NCBI GenBank assembly: GCA_037974665.1
Contig: CM075764.1
Location: 120,156,325 to 120,220,324, forward strand
Length of the DNA: 64,000 nt
Direction of reading: 5' to 3'
DNA from: Ehretia macrophylla
Taxonomy: Eukaryota; Streptophyta; Magnoliopsida; Boraginales; Ehretiaceae
Under the pieces are notes generated by a model, which did not search any database, was not told the origin of the DNA, and worked only from the letters and a program-made list of their open reading frames with translations. Numbering within the stretch: the stretch's first letter is position 1; each line of letters begins with the position of its first letter. Of this stretch, positions 24,177-36,149 are shown piece by piece. The position numbers and the translations under genes are program-made.

Positions 24177-25764
24177 TGATAAATCCATATTTTTAGTAAC
24201 TTTAACCCATTGAATCATGTATATTGCATTATTATTTCAAGCTTAATTGTATATTTTACACAATTTTAGTGCAATATAGGTTTTAAAGAAGAAAGAACAA
24301 AAAGGGCCACAAAAACTAACATTTGAACAAGAAATTCAGCACAACATTAGTGAAGAATGGTAGAACAACTTCAAAACGAGCAATTCGAGATTGAATTTGG
24401 CCAAACCGAGTGTGAAAACGGATTCAGGACGCTGAAAAACCTTAGAATAGCCCTGATCAACTTTTTGGTCAACGGTCAATGGTCAAAGTCAACCGAGCTG
24501 GTCAAAGTCAATGTTTGGAGTCAAAGTTCACCTACCATAGTCAAAGTAGCGCTCGAGCACCCCTTTTCTGAGCTCGAGTGTCACTTTTTGAAAAAGGCCG
24601 ACAATTGAGAGATAGAATGCAGACCGAAAATGACATAAAAAAATATAAGAATCAAAAGTACAGAAGGGTGCTCGAGCGCGCCTGACTGGCGCTCGAGCGC
24701 CCTACTGAATTTTTGCCTATAAAAGTCGCGATTTTCAGCAAAAAAATCATACCATCTTCTCTCCTAGCATAATTTATGTTATTCTTGTGTTTGTGAAGTG
24801 AGTTGTAAGTGTTTTAATTATTATATTTAGTTGTGTGCAAAGTTATAATCCCGAGGGAAGGGTCTAGTGAGCTATCAGCATAACAAAGTCATACCGGTCT
24901 ACCAAAATCCGTTCAAACACGATAAGTATTCTTTGATTTTGGTTTCGTTATGAATTTGTGTACTTCAAAGTTTATCATGGCACACTAGACCCAAGATTTG
25001 GGGTGGTATGTGTGAGGTTATTCTTGTACATATGTTTTAATTTAGATTTATTAAAGTCTCGTATTTTTATTTCAAAGTATTATTTGATTAATTATATGTA
25101 TACTTGTAGTTATATTATTTTTAATTGAAAGTATATATACGCCCGGTTTTGTAAACCAGTGGCAATACAAGACTACCTCGGATGGATTATAGTCTGGTTG
25201 TACCGACACCTCCAGGTTACATAAGTGAAAGATTAATTGAGAGATTGGATATCGTTAGGTTGTACCAACACATCTAGTCTTGTTAATTAATTAATCTTAT
25301 CACTTACGAAATTAAAGGCTCATTTCAGTAGTAGGAACTTGTAACCCTATTTCTGAAGGACTTAACTTTAAATCTGAATCAATAACTTTGTACTTGCGTA
25401 TACCAAGCTATAACCACCCTGAATCATTAACCCTTTGGATTTTTATTATTGAGTGTTGTGATTCTTCAGTCTAATACCTTTGTTTAATTCACTTTTGGAT
25501 ATTGTTATTACCGTATCTTTGGACATTTTGTGGATATTTATTGGACTTAATTTTCCGTACTTCTGTACTTTTGGACTTTTAGACTTAATCAAACTTATCC
25601 GTGATGAAAAATAGTCAAACAATTCTAAATTAAGGACTTAAATTAATTTGATAACCCAATCTCTGTGGATCGACCCTCTACTTGCCACAGTTAGAGATAA
25701 TTCAAGATAAGCAATATTGTCAATCATTTAACCTTACTATTTTTTAGCGCAAAACACGCGATCA
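24177..25764 (+). repeat. 5' LTR of Athila-type element
   Basis: 1588 bp, starting TGATAAATCC and ending GCGATCA. It carries a TATA box (CTATAAAAG, about 24717-24725), a dense run of GTCAA motifs (about 24466-24545), and repeated GCTCGAGC/CTCGAGCGC palindromes (24551, 24572, 24671 and 24691). An 83-codon ORF at 24357 has no recognisable function. Confidence 0.95.
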
Positions 25765-25769
25765 AAATT

Positions 25770-25787
25770 TGGCGTCGTTGCCGGAGA
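25770..25787 (+). other. primer binding site, tRNA-Asp-like
   Basis: TGGCGTCGTTGCCGG follows the 5' LTR by five bases. It differs slightly from the perfect complement of the 3' end of plant tRNA-Asp, which Athila and Tat elements use. Confidence 0.75.
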
Positions 25788-25948
25788 TCGGTGTTCATCA
25801 AATAAGGTAAGTCTTTGATTTATGTATATAAATGTTTATATGTATATATTTTAGATTTTAGTTTTTACTTTTATTTAAGTCAATTTTTCTATTTTGTATA
25901 GACTTTATTTCATTTTTTTTTTGTTTCTTTTTCATGTTTTAATTTTGT

Positions 25949-27439
25949 ATGCATGGTCGGAGATCTTTAAAGCTACCCATCTTTGTTTTTTATACAGAAA
26001 TTGAGAAAACTTTTAAATTCAGAAACAAAGCACATAAATTTTTAATCATGGCTGATCAAAATCTGAATCAAAACCAAAATCAGGATCAAATTGAATATAA
26101 AGAAGTAGGAAATGTGAGGAGGAGCATAAAATATTTTTTCACACCACAAGATTATGTTTCTCCACGATCTATCGCCTTACCTGAAACTGATTATGGTTTT
26201 AAAATAAAGTCTCACGTGATTTCAATGCTTCCCATGTTCCACGGTATTTCTAATGAAAACCCGTATGATCACATTAATACTTTTGTTCATACATGCAGAT
26301 CGATCAATACTAGAACTGCCTCAGAAGAGGTTGTTAAATTGAGATTGTTTCCTTACTCTTTAATGGGTCAAGCACAAAATTGGCTTTATAGATTACGTTC
26401 TGGTTCTATTACTTCTTGGGATCAATTGCAAAGAGAATTTCTTGAAAGACTTTACTCTTTTTCAAAAACCAATTAATGTAGGAATCAATTAAATAATTTT
26501 TTTCAATTACTTGGAGAGGCACTTCATGAGAGTCGGGACAGATTTGAAACCTTAATTTATGAATGTCCACACCATAGTATTCCAGATTGGCAATTAGCTC
26601 AAAATTTCTGTCAAGGGTTAAATGAGCATAATCAAAGTTTGCTCGATTCAACTTGTAATGGTTCACTTCTTGAAAAATCTCCAGAAGAAGCCACAAAATT
26701 GTACATAAAACTGAGCAACAATTCACGAAAGCGTGCATCTTCATCTAGAGAAATGAGAGAAAGTGTAGGTTCAAATGATTACAATTCTTTGACATCAAAG
26801 ATTGAAAATCTAACTCTTGCCTTGGAAAAAATGGTTAAAAGGAAAGAATCATTGCATGTAGTTGATTCAGGTGAATGTGTTCTTACATCAAATCCCAATT
26901 CAATTTCAGAGCAAGCTTGTGCTGCTTATAGGCATCCCCGTAATTATGATCCATTCTCTAACACTTATAATCCAGGTACACGAGATCATCCAAATTTCCG
27001 ATGGGATTAGAATCGGGAAGATGTTCAACAACAAAGACCAAGAAGCGATCCTCCAGGATTTCATCTAGTTCCACAAGGACAGGTACCTACAAGCTCTATT
27101 TCAGGTTCCAATTCTTATGGAACTACTTTTGAAGAACATGTTTTGAAAAAGCTTCATAGCTGGGAACCAACTATACAACTGCTAAGTACACATACAAAGG
27201 CAATTGCCAACTTGGAAATACAAATTGGGCAATTAGCTAACACAATTCAGAAAAGGGAAGAAGGAACACTCCCTGCCCAACCAGATGTAAACCCAAAATG
27301 TAAGGCCTATGTAGCATCTACAAGTCAAATAGTGGAAGATCTTCAAGTTGTCACTACATTGCGAAGTGGTAAGAAAGTTGATAACAAGGTAAGTGTCGAA
27401 GCTTACGAAAATGCAAGACTTGCAAAGCAAAAAAACTAA
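25949..27439 (+). pseudogene. gag of Athila-type element, with stops
   Basis: The likely start is the ATG at 26048 (MADQNLNQNQNQDQ), because the family protein begins near there; an upstream in-frame ATG lies at 25949. The capsid region shows DYGFKIKSHVISMLPMFHG, NPYDHINTF and WLYRLRSGSITSWDQL. The same frame continues past in-frame stops at 26474-26476 and 27008-27010 to 27439. A second gag-like block after the frame change (27516-27812) leads into protease. No zinc knuckle was seen. Not functional as read. Confidence 0.85.
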
Positions 27440-27515
27440 GTTTCAAGTTACTGTTGATTCATCAAAAGAAACTGCAAATGAACCTAAAACTTTAATTTCA
27501 CATTAAAATATTCCA

Positions 27516-28154
27516 TTGACACTGAGTCCCAAGGCACCCTTTCCACAGGCATTAGGTAATCCACCTAATAAAGATTCAAAAAGGGAAGAAATGCTTGAAA
27601 CCTTTAAGCAAGTGAAAATTAATTTACCTATGTTAGAAATCAGCAGGCAAATTCCTGCTTATGCAAAGTTTCTTAAGGATTTGTGCACTCAGAAAAGAAG
27701 GAATTCAGCTTTGATATCAAACAAAGTAAGATTGACTGAAAAGGTAAGCAACATTCTTACTTCTCATGTTCCACCAAAATTGAAAGATCCAAGTGCATTT
27801 ATCATTCCTTGATATATTGGTAATCATTGTGTAGATCGTGCCCTTCTTGATTTAGGAGCTAGTGTGAATCTTCTTCCCTTTAATCTTTTTGAGCAGTTAG
27901 ATATAGGAGAATTGAAACCTACTCCTGTCATCCTTCAACTGGCTGATAGATCACTTAGAATTCATAGGCGCATGATTGGAGATGTGTTGATAAAGGTTGA
28001 TGGATTTTATTTTTCTGTGGATTTTGTTGTGCTAGATATAGAACCAGGAGAAATTCAAAAGTTCCAAACTCCAGTTATACTAGGGAGACCATTTTTAGCA
28101 ACAATTATTGCAAAAATTCACTGTGCAATTGGAGAATTGGAGTTTACATTTTGA
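27516..28154 (+). pseudogene. gag-protease junction and aspartic protease
   Basis: The frame opens at 27516 and is stopped at 27810-27812, just before the protease. The protease itself carries the catalytic motif DLGASVNLLPF (about 27847-27880) and a downstream VILGRPFLAT block typical of retropepsins. A TGA ends the frame at 28152-28154. The active-site aspartate is present, but the surrounding frame is broken. Confidence 0.85.
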
Positions 28155-28274
28155 GATATTAAAGTAAAGCTGAATGTTGCTAATGCTGCTAGGTTTGCAG
28201 ACGGAGATGATGGTCTTGAATGTTTTATTCTTGATAAGATTGATCCATTAATTGAATAGTCTTTTCTTAGTCTT

Positions 28275-29920
28275 ATGCAAAAAGATTTTTTGGAGAATAT
28301 TTTGAATAATGATGAAGTAGTGTTGAGTAGGTTTGAGGATGAATCCGATGAATCTTTAGAAAATAATTTAAGATTTGATGAAAAATTTCAGGTTTGTGCA
28401 ATAGAACCATCATTGACTCTTTCTAAAGAACTCATGCTTCCTTCTATACAATCTCCTTCTGAGTTGGAATTGAAGCAACTCCCTAGTCATCTCAAGTATG
28501 TTTTTCTAGGGGCAGATCAAATACTTCCAACTATTATTGCTTCTAACCTTTCTTTGGAGCAGGAAGCTAAACTTATAGATGTGTTGTCTAAGAATAAGGA
28601 AGAGTTAGGCTGGACTGCTGTAAACCTTAAAAGAATAGATCCCTCTTTTTGCATGCATAAGATTAATTTGAAAAATGGAGCCAAGACATCTAGAGAGATG
28701 CAATGTAAGCTGAACCCGAACATGAGGGAAGTTGTAAAGAAGGAAATAGTGAAGTTGTTGGATGCAGGTATCATTTATCCTATTTCGGATAGTAAATGGG
28801 TTAGCCCTATACAGGTTGTACCTAAGAAATCAGGAATCACTGTGGTGACAAATGGTAAAGATGAATTGGCACCTACCCGCACCACAACTGGATGATGTGT
28901 GTGTATTGATTATAGGAAACTCAATGCTGCAACAAGAAATGATTGTTTTCCCTTACCATTCATTGATCAAATTTTGGACAGGTTGGCAGGACAAGGTTAT
29001 TACTGTTTTCTTGACGGGTACTCGGGATACGATACAATCAGATCCTTGTGGACCCTGAAGATCAGGAAAATACGACATTCACATGCCCTTTTGGCACATT
29101 TCCTTACAGAAGAATGCCTTTTGGCCTTTGTAATGCACCAGCCACTTTCCAACGCTGCATGATGTCTATTTTCACTGATATGATGGATGAATTTGTTGAG
29201 GTCTTTATGGATGATTTTTCTATCTTTGGCTCTTCATTTGACACTTGTTTGAATAATCTTTATTTGGTGTTGAAAATATGTCAGGAATCTAATCTCATAC
29301 TTAGTTGGGAGAAAAGTCATTTCATGGTTCAAGAATGAATTGTTCTCGGACACATTATATCCAAAGAAGAAGTTCGGGTTGATAAAGCTAAGGTTGATAT
29401 TATTTATGCTTTACCCCCTCCAACAACTGTTAAACAGGTGAGATCATTCATTGGACATGTTGGTTTCTACCGACGATTTATAAAGGATTTTAGTAAAATT
29501 GCTAGACCTTTATCGAATTTGTTGGCACAGGATGCTCCATTCCAATTTGATGAAAAATGTGTTACTGCTTTTGAAACATTAAAAAATGCACTTTCCACTG
29601 ATCTAGTGATTCAACCACCGGACTACTCTCTTCCTTTTGAAATTATGTGTGATGCTTTGGATTATGCCATAGGAGTTGTATTAGGTCAACGCAAGGATCG
29701 AGTTACTTGTGTGATCTATTATGCCAGCCGAACTTTGGATGATGTCCAGAAAAACTATATCACCATAGAGAAAGAATTGTTTGCTGTAGTTTTTGCATTA
29801 GAAAAGTTTTGGTCTTATGTGTTAAGGTCAAAAATAATCATTTATTCTAACCACTCGGCATTAAGATACTTGTTGAAAAAAAATATGCTAAACCTAGGCT
29901 TATTCGATGGTTGTTATTAA
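28275..29920 (+). pseudogene. gypsy reverse transcriptase and RNase H
   Basis: RT begins within 28275-28895 (LLDAGIIYPISDSKWVSPIQ, VVPKKSG). It is interrupted by a TGA at 28893-28895 and resumes with CVCIDYRKLN. A frame change near 29040 leads to RRMPFGLCNAPATFQRCM and the active site FMDDF (about 29204-29218). Another stop lies at 29336-29338. RNase H follows (VRSFIGHVGFYRRFIKDFSK, CDALDYAIGVVLGQ, YITIEKELFAVVFALEKF) and loses frame in the A-run near 29876-29884. All catalytic landmarks are recognisable, but the ORF is broken in many places. Confidence 0.9.
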
Positions 29921-29924
29921 TTCA

Positions 29925-31395
29925 AGAATTTGATTTAACAATTAAAGATAAGAAAGGTCGAGAAAATGTTGTTGCTGATCACTTGTCAAGGATTGTAACT
30001 CAGAAAACAAAAAATGAATTACCCTTGAGAGATACATTTCATGATGAATAATTACTGTTAATTTCTGCTCCTAAACTTCCTTGGTATGCTCATATTGTGA
30101 ATTATCTTGCAGTAGGTAAAATACCCAAGGAATGGAACAAGGCTGAAAGAGACCATTTTTTCTCAATAGCAAAGCATTATTTCTGAGAGGATCCTCATTT
30201 GTTCCGTATTTGTTCTGATCAAATTATTCGCAGATGTGTACCCGAGTCTGAACAGCTAAGCATCATGTCATTTTGTCATTTGCAGGAATGTAGGGGACAC
30301 TTTGGAGGACGACAGACGGCTACCAAAGTTTTGTAAATTGGGTTTTATTGGCCCACATTAATCAAGGACACTCATGAGTTTTGCAAGGCATGTGAAAGAT
30401 GCCAAAAGACAGGTAACATGGGAAAGAGGGATATGATGCCCTTAAATCCCATTGTGGTTTGTGAACTTTTTGATGTTTGAGGTATTGATTTCATGGGTCC
30501 TTTCCCAATCTCATTTGGTTTTCAATACATTTTGGTTGGTGTTGATTATGTGTCTAAATGGATTGAAGCAATTGCAACAAAGACTAATGAGAAAAAGAAT
30601 TGCAAATGTCATTTGAATTCAAAAATGAAAATTTAACACACTGTTGTGATGAAATTCATAAAAGAAAATATTTTCTGTCGGTTTAGAATTCCAAGAGCCA
30701 TCATTAGTGACGGTGGAAGTCATTTCATTCACCGAACTTTTGAAAAATACTCAATCATTCATAAGGTTGCAACTCCATATTACCCACAAACTATTAGACA
30801 GGTTGAGGTTTATAATAGGGAAATTAAATCAATCCTTGAAAAGACAGTTAGACCTGATAGGAAGGATTGGTCCACTCGATTGAATGATGTACTTTGAGCA
30901 TATAAAACTCCCATAGGAATGTCACTTTTTCGTTTAGTTTATGGAAAAACATGTCATTTACCTGTTGAGTTACAACATAAGGCTTACTGGGCAATTAGAA
31001 CTGTGAATTTTGACTTGCAGAAAGCTGGTGAAAACAGGTTATTTCATCTAAATAAACTTGACGAGATGTGTTTAGAGGCATATGAAAATGCCAAGATTTA
31101 CAGTGACAGAATGAAGAGAACACATGATAAAATGATTATTCAGAAGTCATTTATTCTTGGAGAAGATGTGTGGTTATTTAATTCTAAGTTACAATTGTTT
31201 CCAGCAAAATTGAGGTCTAGGTGGGATGGACCATTTAAGGTTGAACAAGTTTTTCCGTCTGGGGTTGTCAAGATAAAAGATAAAACAAATGGGAAAACTA
31301 TATTTGTAAATGGACAAAGGCTAAAACCAGCAATCCAGTTAAAGAATTGGGGTGAAGAGTCAATTGAACTTAAGAATCCAATCCCTACAGAGTAA
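29925..31395 (+). pseudogene. gypsy integrase, multiply interrupted
   Basis: The RNase H tail ([11 protein letters not shown]) is followed by the integrase zinc finger (about 30280-30400, HLQECRGHFGG and FCKACERC). The catalytic core has GIDFMGPF (first Asp), SDGGSHF (second Asp) and VYNREIK (Glu). The C-terminal part (30919-31395) is open and contains the [16 protein letters not shown] block. Stops lie at about 30048, 30184, 30334, 30478, 30635 and 30895. Several of these replace a tryptophan that is conserved in the family. Confidence 0.88.
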
Positions 31396-33280
31396 CAATT
31401 TCAATATGACTCCTGTCTAGCTGAAGACGTTAAACTTAGCGCTCATAGGAGGCAACCTAGGATGTCTAGAGGTATTAGGGTTTTAAATTTTATTTTTATT
31501 CTTTTTATATTTCGTACCAAATGAGTCTTTCTCCAGCTTAAAGTAGTTTGGGTCTTAACCCTGAGAAACACTCATAAAGGTATAATTGTCATGATACTAG
31601 TAGTCACTGTACGTTTTCTGTGTGCGGTTGTCTGACTAGTGTAACTCTGTCTAACAGTACTTGCCACTCCACCAGCTTAATGTAGTTTGGGTCTGTTGGG
31701 CTTTACTTGATAAGGTAGTTAGGAGTGAGAGTATTCACCAAACGGTATTATTTGTAACGTAAAACCTCACTGTATTGCTCTTGACCGTGTGGAACTAGCT
31801 GTGCCCTCATGTGAGTGCTGAAGGAAAGTATTGGATGGCATGAACACAAAAACCTCTGGAAGAGCTAGTTCCTTAATTTTAAATTCTATAAAAATAAAAT
31901 AAAAAATTTGTTTGAAGGCGTTAAACTACGGCACTTAACTGTGTGTGCATGTCTTACTGGCTGACATTAAATGGTTCCAGTGCCCATTCCCGGTTAGAAG
32001 GAAAAAACTTTGACAATTTATGTGACGCGCTCATCCTAAATGGGTGGGAGGATGGGTACACAGTGGCAACATTCGGTAGTGGCTATCTGAGGATAAAACA
32101 TAGTGTTGTTTGTACTAGGGTGTGTGCCTCACATGAACCCAAGTGATCTCTGGGTAATCTAGGATCTCATGGCGGTAATATTCCAAGGTTCATCCTAGAT
32201 GTTGTTGCTTGGTTACTAATTAGTTTTAAATTGGCGTTAACTTCAATGTTAGGAGGTCTTTTTCCACTGTTATGGAAATAGTGACTCTCATGGTATTTGA
32301 GAGAAAGATAACTAATACTATTCTGAGAGGCATGTGATACATGATTCATCACCTCTGCTTCGGCCAGTTCTTACGCTATGGCGGGTAGATTTACTATCCA
32401 GATTTTGATGCCATTCATTTGGTGTTCGGATGTGGTTTACTTTGCTGCATAGGTATGAAATTGAAATAGGGTTGGGATCCTATTTTTGCATTTCCCAGGC
32501 TTCCAATGTTGCCTTCCAAACAGGCGGATAACTCTTCGTTAAGTTGTTGAACTCTAAATTTAGTCTAAACTCAAATATTTTTAAATTAAATATGGATCCA
32601 ACTGTTTCTTTTGGAAGCATATTTAAGGTTTGAATCTTGATGGATGACTATTGGTCGGTGTTCATTTGTATATTCTTACACTTGTTTTAAGATATTTAAA
32701 TGGTTTAAAATTCATGTGTTTATTTCTCTAATGTACCAATTTTATTTTATTTTATATTAAAAAAAAAGTGTGGCCTTGTAGAAAATAGGTTTGAGGAAGA
32801 TTGTATCTTCCTACTTTGTGAATTTGCAAAAACATTTAAGGTAGAAACAGGACAAACCACGTTCGAATGCACCTGAAGGGCGCTCGAGCGCGGAACGACC
32901 TAACCGAGGGGTTTAAAGCCCTCTCTCTTTCTTATTCTCCTCATTTTCTTTTCTCTCCATTGCCGCCTACACACACTCTCTCTCTATAAATTTTTCTTTC
33001 ATTTATCTATTTTGCTGCATTCAACACAATAATGTTCGGAACTCTCACGCCTGATCAATTTCCATGGTCGTGTACTATTTTGCAAGCATTTTCATCTTTT
33101 ACCTTCTTTTTCTTTATCTCTTAATCAAATGGGATCAAAGGCGTTTTGGGTAGAAAAAAGAATGTTTTGTTTTGCATTCCCGAGTTTAGGGGATAGTCTT
33201 CTGCTGTTGTATTTTCATTTCTTTTATGTAATGTCTTTATGTTTAATAAAATAGTGTGGTTTGTTTATGATTTTTGTATT

Positions 33281-33326
<46 letters not shown>

Positions 33327-34185
33327 GTTAAGATATTTCTATTAAATAATGTATATATATTTATGTATATATGTATATATTTATGTTAGCCTCCTATATA
33401 TGTATTTATTATTATTAAAAAATATATATATTGAAAAAAAAGCAAGCATAGTCGGGGCTTATAACATAAGCCTAAGCCCCGATTGAAGCAGCTTTGAAAC
33501 CTAAAAAAACACCCACCACCCCACGGAAATCACCTCCCAAAATCACCAAAACCTTTCCCCACCCCAGATTAACTATAGATCCGCAACCCAAGGTGAGTTT
33601 TTATGCTTTCTTTCTGATTTTTGCATTTTTTTCAGTTTATTTCAAGTTTAGGTCTATTTTTACATATTTATCTATGTATGTATATACGCATATTTGAAGG
33701 CTTTAGCCTGATTCTTATTGCTTATTTTCAGCTTTTTGTTGTTCTATAGCTCTCAATTCTCGTTTTGGTGTGATTTTTTTTTTTTTTTCAGATTTGTGTA
33801 TGTATATGTGTATGTATATAGAATGTATATAGAATTTGGTTAGATTTTAGTTTTAAATTTTCTATTAGATTTCCTTTAAATTTAATATGAAAAAAAATCA
33901 AAAATTAAAAAAATATATATATTTAAGAATTTTAGATTTATGTAGATATATTTATGTCTATTATTTTTCTTGTAGCCCTAATTCTAGGATTTATAATTTA
34001 TTTAAATGTTAGAGGATTTAACCAGTTGATTTATAAATGTTGTGTGTTAAGGATGATTTTGAGGTTATTAATTGGTGTTGTTTGAATAAATAGTATTTAC
34101 ATAAAAAATATATATATATATAAAAAAATTGTTTTGTGTTTTTCATGATTTTTTCTTATTTAGTTTTTTGTTTATTATTTAGATT
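31396..34185 (+). other. non-coding spacer between integrase and 3' ORF
   Basis: About 2.8 kb with no long ORF. It holds two copies of CAGCTTAA.GTAGTTTGGGTCT (about 31536 and 31674), one GCGCTCGAGCGCG patch like those in the LTRs (about 32880-32892), and a (TA)n microsatellite (33281-33322). More TA-rich sequence lies at 33345-33430. Such a long 3' spacer is typical of Athila elements. Confidence 0.7.
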
Positions 34186-35247
34186 ATGGCTCAAAAAAGA
34201 CAGAGATTATCATTGACTGCACAACTTGAGAATGCTCAAATTGAGGCCGAAACTGATTTTTCGGATGTTTTGAGGGCTTCTGAAGGTGGGCAACGTACTT
34301 TTGAATATTCTGAAGGGTATTTTATTGACTGTCTTCTGCACCCATCTTTTGATGATGTTCTTGTTTTTTATCGCCTCATTCGACATTTTTATGAGCATCT
34401 TTCGTATGATGATGGTTCATTTAGTGCATCAATTGATGGTTTTGAATTTCAATTTACTACCGCTGATATCATGACTATACTATGTGTGCATGATTATTTT
34501 TATGTGAAAAATACGGATTTCCCTGCTAGAACTACAGATTTAGAAATTGCTACAAATTTGTGTGGGGGTCCAGTTCTACCACATGGTGTGGGTATAAGGA
34601 GATCTTCCATTCCAAGGGATATGTGGTTAACAGATATCACTGTTAAAAAGAACCTTTGCCCATATGGTCATGGTCAAGAGAGGACGGGAGTTGTTTTACA
34701 GGTCTTATATTGGATTTATCAAGGTGCCATTTTTGATGTTGAAGCTGTAATTGGGGAAAATATGATGAGTCTTATAGACCACATAAGAAGGTTTGATGCT
34801 ACATCTACACTTTGTTTTTCTCGATTGATAGTTTCTTTACTTCAACGGTTTAATTTTCCTTTTGCACCTGATGAGCCATTCATGGATCTCCTTATTACTT
34901 CATATGGTGAATCGGAGTTCACGAAGAATTTTAAACATTTGGAGCGCGTTGTTCGAAAAATGCCCTTAGCATTAAATGCTCCACGACCTTCCACTCAATC
35001 TGCTGAAGGAGCCTCGTCTTCCCAGCAACAAGGTACTCAGCCTGAAGAATCATTGATAGAAAAAATGTACAGAGAGCTGCAAGCCATAAATACTAACCTT
35101 GCTGTAGGATTGGGAGAAATAAGTGAACTGAAAGCTGAATTTGCTGAATTTAAGCAATCACAGAGGGAAGAGTTTGCTGCATTACGAGTAGAACTTGCTT
35201 CAATGAAAGGTTCAGGCTCAGGTCCTCAGCCGCCACCACCATCATAA
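34186..35247 (+). CDS. intact 353-aa ORF in the 3' region of Athila-type element
   Basis: An uninterrupted ORF from ATG (MAQKRQRLSLTAQLENAQIE) to TAA, on the element's coding strand, 900 bp before the 3' LTR. It is soluble-looking with no membrane segment. A globular first part (residues about 45-250, with ECDF-poor but aromatic-rich blocks such as FEYSEGYFIDCLLHP and PYGHGQERTGVVLQ) leads to a Ser/Gln-rich linker (about 258-285). A charged predicted coiled coil follows (about 285-345, ISELKAEFAEFKQSQREEF), and a proline-rich end. It resembles the plant-transposon / Athila ORF-1-like proteins I know, not an envelope glycoprotein. Function is unknown. It is striking that this frame is intact while gag-pol is full of stops. 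It is element-encoded rather than a host gene as far as can be seen. Confidence 0.75.
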   Translation: MAQKRQRLSLTAQLENAQIEAETDFSDVLRASEGGQRTFEYSEGYFIDCLLHPSFDDVLVFYRLIRHFYEHLSYDDGSFSASIDGFEFQFTTADIMTILCVHDYFYVKNTDFPARTTDLEIATNLCGGPVLPHGVGIRRSSIPRDMWLTDITVKKNLCPYGHGQERTGVVLQVLYWIYQGAIFDVEAVIGENMMSLIDHIRRFDATSTLCFSRLIVSLLQRFNFPFAPDEPFMDLLITSYGESEFTKNFKHLERVVRKMPLALNAPRPSTQSAEGASSSQQQGTQPEESLIEKMYRELQAINTNLAVGLGEISELKAEFAEFKQSQREEFAALRVELASMKGSGSGPQPPPPS

Positions 35248-36149
35248 TTCAGTGGCATGTTTTCTATGTTATTTTCATTTTTTTTTAATATTTCTTTAGA
35301 AATATTTTAGTTTTTATTCAAACTCACGGCTAATGTTAGTTTTTTAGATTTTGTTTGACAATTCTTCTTTCAGAAAGTTTTTGGGGAACATTACTTGGAT
35401 TGTTTATCAAGTTGTGTCTTTCTTTTTACTTTGCATTACATAGTTTTCTTTCATTGAGGACAATGTAAGGTTTGGGTTTGAGGAGAAAAAAAGTTGATAC
35501 CAACCTAATACCAAAAAAAAAAAAATTGTGTGGATGACTCGTTCAACATCATTCAAATATCAAAAGGGTTGATTTAACAAAAAGAAGCATAAAAGAAATC
35601 CATAACAAATGCTTTCTTCTAACAATTTTTGAGTATTTTTGTTATGAAAAAATTATCAATACAAATCTTGCCAGACAAGCCTTCTTTCACCAAATACAAT
35701 TCAACCAATGAAAGGCAAAATTTCAGAAATCAGTGAGTCAACCAACATCTATCATCCGAGTCATCTATATTTTTTAAAAAATATATAAAAAAATCTAAGG
35801 AAGTATTACACGATTTGGAAGGTAATTGAGTTTTAACATTTTATGACTATCCATAGAAAATATTTTTGATTTTACAAATTTTGCGTGATTAATTTTCTTA
35901 CCTCTTAATTGAATTACAAGTGCTTAAAAAGGCTCAAATGATTTTTTATAATTAAGTTGGTTTCATATATTCTAGATACAAAACGATTTCTTAGGGTGGA
36001 ATTGTTTGGAAGACAAACTCATTGTTAATCTTGTATTTTATAAAATCTAACTGTATGAATACATTGACTGCTTAGATTTAATATTTTTGAATCTATGAAG
36101 TAATTGTTGCCTTTACTTGAGGACAAGCAAATAATGGGTTTGAGGAAGT
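35248..36149 (+). other. 3' untranslated segment with two polypurine-like junctions
   Basis: The true polypurine tract GGGTTTGAGGAAG lies directly before the 3' LTR (about 36137-36149), preceded by TACTTGAGGACAAGCAA. A similar string, CATTGAGGACAATG ... GGGTTTGAGGAG, followed by A-rich bases and TTGATACC, occurs at about 35453-35500. It looks like a second, internal copy of the tract. Confidence 0.6.

Noticed and set aside
24357..24608. 83-codon ORF in the 5' LTR
   Set aside because: Much of it is the translated GTCAA repeat array; no family recognised.
31943..32146. 67-codon ORF in the Athila spacer
   Set aside because: Isolated, short, no domain; not linked to an intact ORF.
33281..33430. 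CRISPR-like or structured array in TA repeats
   Set aside because: It is a plain TA microsatellite with no regular spacers; the genome is plant nuclear.
34186..35247. Envelope protein in the Athila 3' ORF
   Set aside because: No signal peptide, membrane segment or furin-like site seen; the coiled-coil, Ser/Gln-rich layout does not fit an envelope glycoprotein.
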